A stretch of DNA of 64,000 nt from an uncultured bacterium. Its GTDB lineage: Bacteria > Cyanobacteriota > Vampirovibrionia > Gastranaerophilales > Gastranaerophilaceae. A program made the position numbers and the translations under genes. The notes under the pieces were generated by a model. That model made no database searches. It was not told where the DNA came from and saw nothing but the letters and a program-made list of their open reading frames with translations. Of this stretch, positions 1-7,758 are shown in pieces (position 1 is the first letter of the stretch; every line of letters begins with the position of its first letter). Location of the stretch: positions 36,965 to 100,964 of the forward strand of contig CASELF010000075.1 in NCBI GenBank assembly GCA_949288725.1. The letters are read 5' to 3'.

Positions 1-2
1 AA

Positions 3-749
3 CCGTTAACTTCACTTGAGAAAAAAAGATATGTCTTGATAATTAAAGATATTACGACGGAAAAAGAAATTGAAACATTAAAAGAGGATTTTGTTGCAAC
101 CTTGACTCATGATTTAAAAGTTCCGATTGTAGCAGCGGCAAATATTATTGATTTGTTTTTGGCAGAAAAATTCGGTGAAATTTCTGAAAAACAAAAGTTT
201 GCCTTAAACAGTATGAAAACTTCTAATCAAAGTTTATTGGAGTTGGTGCAAATTTTGCTTGAAACCTATAAACTAAGAGAGCAGGGTATAAAATTAGTTA
301 AAAGCGATATAGAAATAGACCCTTATATTGAAGAAATTATTGAAGAAATGAAACCAATTGCAAAAGATAACAAAATTGATGTGAATTATTTTCCTTGTCA
401 GGACGTAAAAGTTATTAATGCTGATGCTGTCCAGTTGAGAAGGGTTATTAAAAATCTTATCTCCAATGCAATTGACCATAGCAATACAAAAAAATCTATT
501 GAAGTTAAAACAGGTACCTATAATGGTGGAATAACTATTTCTGTTATAGATTACGGGCAAGGAATTTCTAAAGATGAAATAAAAATGATATTTAATAAAT
601 ATTATTCAGCAGCCAAAAAACTCCGCAAAGTAGGAACAGGACTTGGCTTGTATTTGTCCCAGCAAATAGCAGTTGCACATGGCGGTGAAATTATTGTAAC
701 CAGTGAAGAAAATGTCAGAACAGAATTTTGCGTAAAAATTCCTAACTAA
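3..749 (+). CDS. Sensor histidine kinase, C-terminal part (5' end outside window)
   Basis: This is the C-terminal part of a two-component sensor kinase that autophosphorylates on histidine and passes the phosphate to an unseen response regulator. The frame stays open to the window edge and the first residues look like the end of a PAS-type sensor domain, so the TTG at 36 is probably internal. The H-box (THDLK) puts the phospho-acceptor His at 108-110. The ATP-binding domain follows, with an N-box (NLISNAIDH), a G1 box (DYGQGIS), an F-box region and a G2 box (GTGLGLYLS). The catalytic core is complete, so the gene appears intact at this end. The signal sensed cannot be told because the N-terminus is missing. 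Confidence 0.9.
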   Translation, partial: PLTSLEKKRYVLIIKDITTEKEIETLKEDFVATLTHDLKVPIVAAANIIDLFLAEKFGEISEKQKFALNSMKTSNQSLLELVQILLETYKLREQGIKLVKSDIEIDPYIEEIIEEMKPIAKDNKIDVNYFPCQDVKVINADAVQLRRVIKNLISNAIDHSNTKKSIEVKTGTYNGGITISVIDYGQGISKDEIKMIFNKYYSAAKKLRKVGTGLGLYLSQQIAVAHGGEIIVTSEENVRTEFCVKIPN

Positions 750-787
750 ATTCATTAAATCAGATATATTTGGTTAAATTTTTGCCG

Positions 788-816
788 TTGAAAAATTTTT
801 GTGTTCTTGCTAAAAT
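788..816 (+). promoter_or_regulatory. Sigma-70-type promoter of gpmI
   Basis: TTGAAA at 788-793 and TAAAAT at 811-816 are separated by 17 nt. Transcription would begin near 823, giving a leader of about 27 nt with an AGAAGG ribosome site before the ATG at 850. Confidence 0.6.
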
Positions 817-849
817 TGTGCCAAGATACAGTGAAAGAAGGGATTGAAG

Positions 850-2376
850 ATGAGTAAACGAGTTTTATTATGTATAATGGACGGTTGGGGAATATCAACC
901 GGTTCAGCAAAGTATGATGCAACAAAACTTGCCAATCCGGTAAATGTTCCGAGATTAGAAAAAGAAGGCAAATTTATACAAATCAAAGCAGATGGTGAAA
1001 GTGTAGGATTACCGGCAGGACAAATGGGAAATTCCGAAGTAGGTCACTTGAACCTTGGTGCAGGTAGAATTGTTTATCAAGATTTGTCAAAAATTAACAA
1101 TGCTATTAAAGATGGCAGTTTCTTTAAGAATGAAAGATTTTTAAATGCAATAGAACATGCTAAAAAACATGATTCTTCATTACATATATACGGGCTTGTA
1201 TCAACAGGCGGAGTTCATTCATCATTAGATCATTTGTTAGCCTTAATTAAAATGGCAGCAGATCATGGATTGAAAAAGGTATATGTCCATGCCTTTTTGG
1301 ATGGACGTGATACGCCACCTGCAAGTGCTTGCGAGTATTTGCAAGTTGTAGAAGATGAATTGAAAAAATATAATCTTCCACCGATTGCAACAGTTATCGG
1401 ACGTTATTACATAATGGACAGAGATAACCGTTGGGACAGAGTTGAAAAAGGATACAACGCTTTGTTGCTTGGTGAAGGTGAACATGCAAATTCTGCAATA
1501 GAAGGTGTAAAAAATTCATACGCAAAAGGTGAAACTGATGAATTTGTATTGCCCACAGTAATAGGAGGAGAAGAATCAAGAATTCACGATAATGATTCAA
1601 TAATTTTCTTCAACTATCGTCCTGACAGAGCAAGAGAAATTACTAAGGCAATCAACTTCAAAGATTTTGACGGCTTTAAAAGAAAAAAAGTTCTTAAAAA
1701 TATCTTATATACAACAATGACAAGTTATGAAGCGACATTCACATTCCCAGTTGCATTCCCTAAGGAAAAACTTGTAAACATTTTAGGCGATGTATTAGAG
1801 GCAAACGGAATAAATCAATTCAGAACAGCAGAGACAGAGAAATATGCGCATGTAACATTCTTCTTTAATGGCGGAATTGATGAACCGCAACCTCACGAAA
1901 CAAGAATATTAGTAGCATCACCAAAAGTTGCGACATATGATATGCAGCCAGAAATGAGTGCTTATGAAGTTTGTGACAATGTATTAAAAGCAATAGACGA
2001 TACAAAATATCAATTTATATTAGTAAACTTTGCAAACCCTGATATGGTAGGACATACAGGCGTAATAGAAGCAGCAACAAAGGCTTGCAAAGTAGTTGAT
2101 GAATGTGTCGGAAAAATTGCTGATGCTTGCAAAGCAAAGGGAATAACAATGTTACTAACAGCAGACCACGGTAATTCAGAGGTTATGGTTGATGAAGAAA
2201 CCGGCAAACCTCAAACTGCACACACAACAAACGAAGTTCCATTTGTATTATATAATGCAGATCCTGGCATGGAATTAAGACAAACAGGTGCACTGTGTGA
2301 TGTAGCGCCGACCGTATTGCAGTTACTTGGAATTAAACAACCGGCAGAAATGACCGGACAATCATTAATAAAATAA
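850..2376 (+). CDS. gpmI: 2,3-bisphosphoglycerate-independent phosphoglycerate mutase
   Basis: The enzyme interconverts 3- and 2-phosphoglycerate in glycolysis in the cytoplasm. The 508-residue product has the usual length for the family. It carries the metal-site Asp in MDGWG (residue 11), the catalytic Ser62 in GNSEVGH, the DGRDTPP motif, and the late metal ligands in TADHGNSE. The ATG at 850 is chosen over the in-frame TTG at 844 because the AGAAGG ribosome site at about 837-842 is spaced for it. It appears to be a single-gene transcript, with a promoter just upstream and a strong terminator 12 nt after the stop. Nothing is missing. Confidence 0.97.
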   Translation: MSKRVLLCIMDGWGISTGSAKYDATKLANPVNVPRLEKEGKFIQIKADGESVGLPAGQMGNSEVGHLNLGAGRIVYQDLSKINNAIKDGSFFKNERFLNAIEHAKKHDSSLHIYGLVSTGGVHSSLDHLLALIKMAADHGLKKVYVHAFLDGRDTPPASACEYLQVVEDELKKYNLPPIATVIGRYYIMDRDNRWDRVEKGYNALLLGEGEHANSAIEGVKNSYAKGETDEFVLPTVIGGEESRIHDNDSIIFFNYRPDRAREITKAINFKDFDGFKRKKVLKNILYTTMTSYEATFTFPVAFPKEKLVNILGDVLEANGINQFRTAETEKYAHVTFFFNGGIDEPQPHETRILVASPKVATYDMQPEMSAYEVCDNVLKAIDDTKYQFILVNFANPDMVGHTGVIEAATKACKVVDECVGKIADACKAKGITMLLTADHGNSEVMVDEETGKPQTAHTTNEVPFVLYNADPGMELRQTGALCDVAPTVLQLLGIKQPAEMTGQSLIK

Positions 2377-2387
2377 ATTCAAAAACG

Positions 2388-2421
2388 GGTTAGGCTTTGT
2401 ATTTAGCCTAACCTTTTTTTC
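2388..2421 (+). terminator. Intrinsic terminator of gpmI
   Basis: A perfect 9-bp stem (GGTTAGGCT at 2388-2396 with AGCCTAACC at 2405-2413) is followed directly by seven T. Confidence 0.93.
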
Positions 2422-2457
2422 AAAAAAGACAGGTAGTTTTGTTTAGTAGAGAAAGAT

Positions 2458-5451
2458 ATGAGTAATAAGATAGAAGATTTGAATATTGACTTTTCGTTTA
2501 AGAAGAACAACGTAGATGAATTATTTTTCAATTTAAGTGAGAATCCGGAGCATTTCAAGAACAAGGATTTCAGATACACACTGAGTATGATTTATCAAAT
2601 TATAGAAGATGAATTTGCGGGAGTATTTTTAAGTCCGAACGCTCCGACAAGGAATACAAATTTCTATCTGATAAATAAACCGACCAATTCACCGAGAGTG
2701 AATCCACTATCTTTCTTTGTGACACCAACAAACAACTTTCAATATTATTTAAAATCAAAGGGTTCTTTGTTCCGTTTCAAATCCAGTGTATTCAAAGACC
2801 AAGTCGGATACTTTATGGCTTGGGATTTAGTGATGGATTATTTTGGCGGATTTGGAAATATTTTGGATTTAGCGGATTTAACTCCGACATTCATATATTT
2901 GAACAAATTAACGTACTTTGTAATGAAGTTAATCGAAAAATTATATTTTATACCGACAGTAAAACGTTACGGGCAGATGTTCAGAATTGTATATGAACCG
3001 ATAATAAACAACCCGAAAATGGCACGTATAATAAACCAATTTGAAGAATGTATGCCGCCTGATTTGTTTATTGACGGTGAAGTTCCGAAAAATTTTGTAT
3101 ATGAATTTATCTACACCTACCTAAATTATTTAATATACAAATTTTTAGGTATAAAAATGTACAGATTTAATGAGGTTAAATCAGGTCAATACTTGTTGAA
3201 AGATTTAGAGCAAAAGGCAGTGTTAAAAGGCAAGGATTTAGCCGAAAGTTTTGCACAATGGTTTGATGAATTATATTTGGGCAAATATGATGTAATACCT
3301 TTCTTCAAAATAGAAAACGAAAATGATGACCTGTTCAGATTGAAGGTTTATATCAAAAACAGAAAAACTGATGAAAGTGTATTGATTGACAAACTATATA
3401 CTGATGAAGAAGTTTTTGGCGCAAAGGCTTCAGATATTTCAAGAATTGTAGAAAAGCAATTAAATTATGCACTTCGTTATATGCCTGAATTAGAAACGCT
3501 TTTTGAGGATGAAGACAAACTATATCTTGATTTGAACTTGAATGAAGTATATAAAATAATCACTCAAACGGCATACTATCTTCAAAAGGCGCAGATAGAA
3601 GTTATCTTGCCAGATGAACTTCAAAACATAGTAGTTCCGAGAGCCTCAATCAATGCCAAAGTTAGAGAATCTCGTTCAGGCGACTTGTCAGATTTGATGA
3701 ATAATATAACAAATGCTTCAAAAATTTCACTTGATGACATTTTGGAATTTTCATACGAAATCTCAATTGGCAATGAAAAAATTTCGTTGGAGGAATACCA
3801 AAAACTTCTTGATGAAAACAATGGACTAATCAAATACAAAAATAAATACGTACTGATAGATAAAGAAGAAGGCAAAAAGATATTTGAACAAATTGCAAAA
3901 TCAAATTTTAAATCAATGTCCAGAATGGAACTTATTCACGCATCACTTTCAGGACAATTTGAACAATACGATTTTGATTATGATGCAGCATTTGCAAGGG
4001 TATTATCTGACTTTACAAAACCTGTCGAAATGTCAATACCAAAAACTCTGAATGGCGAACTAAGACCATATCAAGAAGTTGGTTTGCGCTGGTTATGGAC
4101 AAATGTAGTCAAAGGTTTTGGTGCCTGTATGGCAGATGATATGGGGTTAGGTAAAACAATTCAGGTAATCAGTTTGATATTAAAAATGAAAGAAGAAAAC
4201 AAACTGAAGCACCCTGTTTTAGTAATCTGTCCGACTACTCTAATGGGTAACTGGATGAAAGAACTTCAAATGTTTGCCCCAAGTCTTGATGCAACAATAT
4301 ATCACGGAGCAGATAGAAAACTTGATACCAACCACGACATAATCTTAACAACATACGCAATTATGAGAATAGATGTTGAAGAACTTAAAAAGCAATCGTG
4401 GAGCGTAATAATTGTTGATGAAGCACAAAATATCAAAAACCCTGATACAGCACAAACTCTTGCAATCAAAATGCTTAAATCAGATGTAAAAATTGCAATG
4501 ACAGGTACTCCTGTAGAAAACCGTTTAACAGAATTGTGGAGTATTTTTGATTTTATCAATAAAGGTTATCTTGGCTCACTTAGAGAATTCCAAAAAAGTT
4601 ATGCAATTCCGATAGAAAGATTTAAAGAACATTCAAGAGCAAGCAAATTGAGAATGTCTATATCACCATTTGTCCTAAGACGTTTGAAAACAGACAAAAA
4701 CGTAATTTCAGACCTACCGGAAAAAATGGTACTCAACGAATACTGCTACTTATCAAAAGTTCAAGCTGTATTGTATGAAAAAACTCTTAATGAAATGATG
4801 ACCAAGATTAGCGGATTTACAGGTGTAAACAGACGCGGAAATATCTTCAAACTTATTACCGCCCTAAAACAAATCTGTAACCACCCATACCAATTCCTGA
4901 AATCAGGCGAAATGGGCAGAGAACTTTCAGGCAAAATGGAAAAATGTATTGACCTTGTTCAAAGCATAATCGATAACGGCGAAAAGACCTTGATATTTAC
5001 CCAATACAAAGAAATGGGTGATATCCTATGCAAAGTAATAGCCCAAGAATGTAATACAGAACCTCTGTTCTTCCACGGAAGCCTAACGGTTTCTCAAAGA
5101 GAAGATATAATTGATAAGTTCCAAAATGAAGACGAAAACAAAGTCATGATTCTTTCACTCAAAGCAGGTGGTACAGGTCTGAACCTGACAAGAGCAACAA
5201 ATGTAATCCACTACGACCTATGGTGGAATCCTGCTGTTGAAGATCAGGCAACAGACAGAACATACCGTATCGGTCAGGATAAGAATGTAATGGTTCACAG
5301 AATGATTACTCTCGGTACCTTCGAAGAAAAAATTGACGAAATGCTTAAATCTAAAAAAGAACTTGCCGACTTGGCTGTTTACGAAGGCGAAAAGATTATT
5401 ACAGAACTATCAGACGAAGAAATTTACGAAATCTTTACTCTGTCTGCTTAA
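2458..5451 (+). CDS. SNF2-family DNA-dependent ATPase/helicase
   Basis: This is a bacterial Swi2/Snf2 translocase (HepA/RapA superfamily) that would move along double-stranded DNA using ATP. The 997-residue protein has a long N-terminal region of about 520 residues that I cannot place in a family. The motor follows: motif I DDMGLGKT near residue 560, motif II DEAQ (in the DEAH position) near 652, motif III MTGTPVENR, then the C-terminal lobe with QYKEMG, GGTGLNL and the final NPAVEDQA..RTYRIGQ motif. All ATPase motifs look intact. No SWIM zinc motif (CxCx..CxH) is visible. The ATG at 2458 has only a weak AGAGAAAG ribosome site. It sits alone after the gpmI terminator. The cellular role is unknown. 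Confidence 0.93.
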   Translation: MSNKIEDLNIDFSFKKNNVDELFFNLSENPEHFKNKDFRYTLSMIYQIIEDEFAGVFLSPNAPTRNTNFYLINKPTNSPRVNPLSFFVTPTNNFQYYLKSKGSLFRFKSSVFKDQVGYFMAWDLVMDYFGGFGNILDLADLTPTFIYLNKLTYFVMKLIEKLYFIPTVKRYGQMFRIVYEPIINNPKMARIINQFEECMPPDLFIDGEVPKNFVYEFIYTYLNYLIYKFLGIKMYRFNEVKSGQYLLKDLEQKAVLKGKDLAESFAQWFDELYLGKYDVIPFFKIENENDDLFRLKVYIKNRKTDESVLIDKLYTDEEVFGAKASDISRIVEKQLNYALRYMPELETLFEDEDKLYLDLNLNEVYKIITQTAYYLQKAQIEVILPDELQNIVVPRASINAKVRESRSGDLSDLMNNITNASKISLDDILEFSYEISIGNEKISLEEYQKLLDENNGLIKYKNKYVLIDKEEGKKIFEQIAKSNFKSMSRMELIHASLSGQFEQYDFDYDAAFARVLSDFTKPVEMSIPKTLNGELRPYQEVGLRWLWTNVVKGFGACMADDMGLGKTIQVISLILKMKEENKLKHPVLVICPTTLMGNWMKELQMFAPSLDATIYHGADRKLDTNHDIILTTYAIMRIDVEELKKQSWSVIIVDEAQNIKNPDTAQTLAIKMLKSDVKIAMTGTPVENRLTELWSIFDFINKGYLGSLREFQKSYAIPIERFKEHSRASKLRMSISPFVLRRLKTDKNVISDLPEKMVLNEYCYLSKVQAVLYEKTLNEMMTKISGFTGVNRRGNIFKLITALKQICNHPYQFLKSGEMGRELSGKMEKCIDLVQSIIDNGEKTLIFTQYKEMGDILCKVIAQECNTEPLFFHGSLTVSQREDIIDKFQNEDENKVMILSLKAGGTGLNLTRATNVIHYDLWWNPAVEDQATDRTYRIGQDKNVMVHRMITLGTFEEKIDEMLKSKKELADLAVYEGEKIITELSDEEIYEIFTLSA

Positions 5452-5471
5452 TTTGATACCAAATTTCACGC

Positions 5472-5497
5472 AAAAAAAAAGCTTCAAGATGAAGCTT
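5472..5497 (-). terminator. Hairpin with T-tract on the minus strand
   Basis: The stem AAGCTTCA (5479-5486) pairs with TGAAGCTT (5490-5497); nine A precede it on the plus strand, so it reads as stem plus U-tract on the minus strand. It would stop minus-strand transcription from the HAD gene before it enters the SNF2 gene antisense. The AT-rich stretch 5498-5747 holds no convincing gene. Confidence 0.6.
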
Positions 5498-5747
5498 CCT
5501 TGGAATCTGTTACAATTCCTCGTGTAAAAGATTAGTAGGTAGAAAGTAGAAGGTAGTCTTTTATATAAATTGGATTTATATATCGTCTGTATATATATAA
5601 AATATATTTCTAATATAATATTGCTTAAATTCTTCCATTTTGTTACATAACTTCATATTTCTTTCAAAATTGCTCAGGAAGAAGGAAGGGGTAGATGTAT
5701 CGAATAGAAGTTAATATGCATAGATAAGTATATAAAAGCTGAAATAA

Positions 5748-6089
5748 TTATTTTGATTGAATTTTGCTATAGTGAACAAAGTTTATGATGTCAGAAAAAA
5801 GATTGTCATAGTTGCCGTTGAAGGTGATTGCTCTATCATCAACATAAGCGAATGCGGGGATTTTTTGGTTGGTAACTTGTTTTATATAGTTTTGAAGATT
5901 GTATTTTTCGAGCCATTTAGTGACAAGGTGAGGTTTTCTGGTGGTTAGTATGGTTATGTTGTAGATTTGAGAAAGTTTTTGCAAAAACTCATCACAACCT
6001 TCTTTCATTTCAAAAAGATAATCTTCGCCTTGCCAGTGAGTGTAGGTATTTAGCACCCCATCAAAATCAACACAGATGTCTTTTTTCAT
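5748..6089 (-). CDS. Small HAD-superfamily phosphatase
   Basis: The 113-residue protein is a minimal HAD-fold phosphohydrolase. Motif I is DFDGVLN near the N-terminus (nucleophile Asp and general acid Asp two residues on), motif II is the TTR segment, and the late acidic pair is VDDR. No cap domain is visible, so it could act on large or polymer substrates or on nucleotides; the substrate cannot be told. The ATG at 6089 is used because an AAGGAG ribosome site lies 9 nt upstream; longer in-frame starts up to 6188 would place that site inside the coding sequence. It is divergent from an XRE regulator, with a shared repeat-bearing intergenic region. Confidence 0.75.
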   Translation of the reverse strand: MKKDICVDFDGVLNTYTHWQGEDYLFEMKEGCDEFLQKLSQIYNITILTTRKPHLVTKWLEKYNLQNYIKQVTNQKIPAFAYVDDRAITFNGNYDNLFSDIINFVHYSKIQSK

Positions 6090-6138
6090 AAAATTATGCT
6101 CCTTCATTACATAATTAACTAATATATTTTTAGGCATA

Positions 6139-6188
6139 TATGACTTATTTGTTGAACGATAAGTCATATAATAAGAATTATAAGTCAT
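6139..6188. promoter_or_regulatory. Candidate operator: three TGACTTAT-type repeats
   Basis: TATGACTTAT (6139-6148) and its exact inverse ATAAGTCATA (6159-6168) form a spaced inverted repeat, and a third half-site ATAAGTCAT lies at 6180-6188. It abuts a TATAAT -10 box (6189-6194) for the XRE gene. The arrangement suggests binding by the divergent XRE regulator and shared control of both genes. Confidence 0.5.
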
Positions 6189-6222
6189 TATAATATTTTG
6201 TCAAATAGAATAAACTTTGAAT

Positions 6223-6453
6223 ATGAACAAAAAGCAGATATTAAGTCTTTTAGCATCTAGTTTGCGTGCTGAAAGAGCAAGAAAGAATTATACCCAAGAA
6301 AAACTATCTGAATTATCAAGTATTTCAATGGAATATCTTTCACGCATTGAAAATGAAAAGGTTTGTCCGACAATTTTAGTAGTGGCAAATATTGCGATGG
6401 CATTGGATATCCCGATAGACAAATTATTACCTTTGGACGAATTGAAAAAATAG
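6223..6453 (+). CDS. XRE-family helix-turn-helix regulator
   Basis: This is a 76-residue cytoplasmic DNA-binding protein of the Cro/CI-XRE type. It consists almost only of the helix-turn-helix domain: RKNYTQEKLSELSSIS covers the first helices and MEYLSRIENE the recognition helix, followed by the usual IANALDIP-like helix. Such single-domain proteins act as dimers. No clear Shine-Dalgarno sequence precedes the ATG at 6223; a TATAAT box lies at 6189-6194. It stands 38 nt before coaD and may share its transcript. The inverted repeats just upstream are a likely autoregulatory target, which is inference. Confidence 0.85.
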   Translation: MNKKQILSLLASSLRAERARKNYTQEKLSELSSISMEYLSRIENEKVCPTILVVANIAMALDIPIDKLLPLDELKK

Positions 6454-6491
6454 ATTGCTTGAATTATACTCAAAAGAAAAAGAGGATTATT

Positions 6492-6968
6492 ATGAGAATT
6501 GCAATATATCCCGGAAGTTTCGATCCAATAACAATGGGGCATTTAGACATTTTGCGCAATGCTTCTGAAATTTTTGACAGGGTAATAATAGCAGTAGCGC
6601 ACAACGCGAGTAAAAAAGGCTTTTTAACAACTGAACAAAGGGTTGAACTTATTAAAAAGAGTGTCAAAGACCTTGCAAATGTAGAAGTTGACTCATTTAG
6701 CGGATTAACAATAGAATATGCTAAAAAGCATAATGCACAGATTTTGATACGAGGATTGAGAGCGGTATCAGATTTTGAATACGAAATGCAGTTATCTCAA
6801 GCCAATAGTGCATTATGTTCTGATATAAAGACTGTATTTTTGACGACAAAACCTGAATATAACTTTATATCATCAAGCACGATAAAAGAAATCTGGTCTA
6901 ATGGTGGTGATATATCCAAATTTGTGCCTGCTGCGGTGAACGATTTTTTGATGCAGAAACTTGATTAA
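6492..6968 (+). CDS. coaD: Phosphopantetheine adenylyltransferase
   Basis: The enzyme transfers AMP from ATP to 4'-phosphopantetheine, the fourth step of coenzyme A synthesis. The 158-residue product has the family length. It shows the nucleotidyltransferase signature YPGSFDPITMGH (TxGH at residues 14-17), the RGLRAVSDFEYE segment and the C-terminal ISSSTIKEI motif. The ATG at 6492 has an AAAGAGG ribosome site; the long in-frame extension from 6363 overlaps the XRE gene and is rejected. No key residue is missing. Confidence 0.96.
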   Translation: MRIAIYPGSFDPITMGHLDILRNASEIFDRVIIAVAHNASKKGFLTTEQRVELIKKSVKDLANVEVDSFSGLTIEYAKKHNAQILIRGLRAVSDFEYEMQLSQANSALCSDIKTVFLTTKPEYNFISSSTIKEIWSNGGDISKFVPAAVNDFLMQKLD

Positions 6969-7034
6969 ATGTTACGATTTGTAAACAAGCAGGATATACA
7001 TGTTAATTTATGTAATTCCAATGGAAAATATTAT

Positions 7035-7065
7035 TTGACAATTATATTTAATCATGGCATATTTT
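7035..7065 (+). promoter_or_regulatory. Candidate promoter for the 187-aa coiled-coil gene
   Basis: A consensus -35 box TTGACA at 7035-7040 is followed by CATATT at 17 nt or TATTTT at 19 nt. Transcription would begin about 30 nt before the ATG at 7103. Confidence 0.5.
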
Positions 7066-7102
7066 AAATAGTAAAATGCGAAAGGGATAAAGGGATATTG
7101 AC

Positions 7103-7666
7103 ATGCCACAAAACGGAGTTTACGATTTATTAAAGATGTTGGAAATCGCCTTAGATGAGGGTTATTCCGTATTAAAATATACCATAGTAAACAAAAGAGA
7201 AATTGAAGAACTAATTGATAGAATATATGCAACCTTACCGCCTGAAGTTCAAGAGGCAAGGGTATTATTAAGGGATAAAGAGCGCTTGATAAATGAAGCA
7301 AGACAAAAAGCAACAAGAATAGTACAAGATGCTCAAAACGAAGCAGACAGAAAATTATCCGAATCAGACCAGATAAAAGCAATTGAACGTGAAGGCATAC
7401 GTATTAAAAATGAAGTTGTAGATGATTGCGAAAAGATGAAACATTTAGCAATTCAAGATGGTGAGAACATCAGATTAAAGGCAACAGAAGAAGCGATAAA
7501 GATACGTGAAGGTGCTGAATTATATGCTGAACAAGTTTTAACAAGTTTGGAAGGCAATTTGACACAATTGCAACAAGTTGTTAAGAATGGTCAGTTATAT
7601 ATGGAACAATTGAGAAACGATGCAGCAAGCAAATATAATACAACAGCGACAACAACACATCGTTAA
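7103..7666 (+). CDS. Coiled-coil protein, DivIVA / ATP-synthase-B-like
   Basis: The 187-residue protein has a short N-terminal head (YDLLKMLEIALDEG) and then an almost continuous charged helix rich in Glu, Arg, Lys and Ala with segments such as EARQKATRIVQDAQNEAD. This resembles the stalk of ATP synthase subunit B and DivIVA-like scaffolds, although no membrane anchor is present. It is therefore probably a cytoplasmic coiled-coil scaffold; the exact function is unknown. It has its own candidate promoter, and a hairpin separates it from priA. I did not recognise a named family with certainty. Confidence 0.75.
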   Translation: MPQNGVYDLLKMLEIALDEGYSVLKYTIVNKREIEELIDRIYATLPPEVQEARVLLRDKERLINEARQKATRIVQDAQNEADRKLSESDQIKAIEREGIRIKNEVVDDCEKMKHLAIQDGENIRLKATEEAIKIREGAELYAEQVLTSLEGNLTQLQQVVKNGQLYMEQLRNDAASKYNTTATTTHR

Positions 7667-7692
7667 TATAAATAAGAAGAATTAGCACATAA

Positions 7693-7724
7693 AGCGGTGC
7701 GTAGGGTTCTGCGCACTGCTTTTG
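7693..7724 (+). terminator. Hairpin terminator between coiled-coil gene and priA
   Basis: AGCGGTGCG (7693-7701) pairs with CGCACTGCT (7712-7720), with one G-U pair, and is followed by a short TTT. Confidence 0.55.
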
Positions 7725-7758
7725 TATCTGAACGGATTAAAGAAGGTAGAGCAAAAGT

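Noticed and set aside
5694..5735. Tiny ORF with a GGAAGGGG ribosome-like site
   Set aside because: It ends after ten codons and has no terminator or recognisable peptide; purine-rich sequence is the simpler explanation.
6090..6188. Longer N-terminus for the HAD protein (start at 6188)
   Set aside because: The extension is low-complexity, covers the operator-like repeats and contains the AAGGAG ribosome site of the ATG at 6089.
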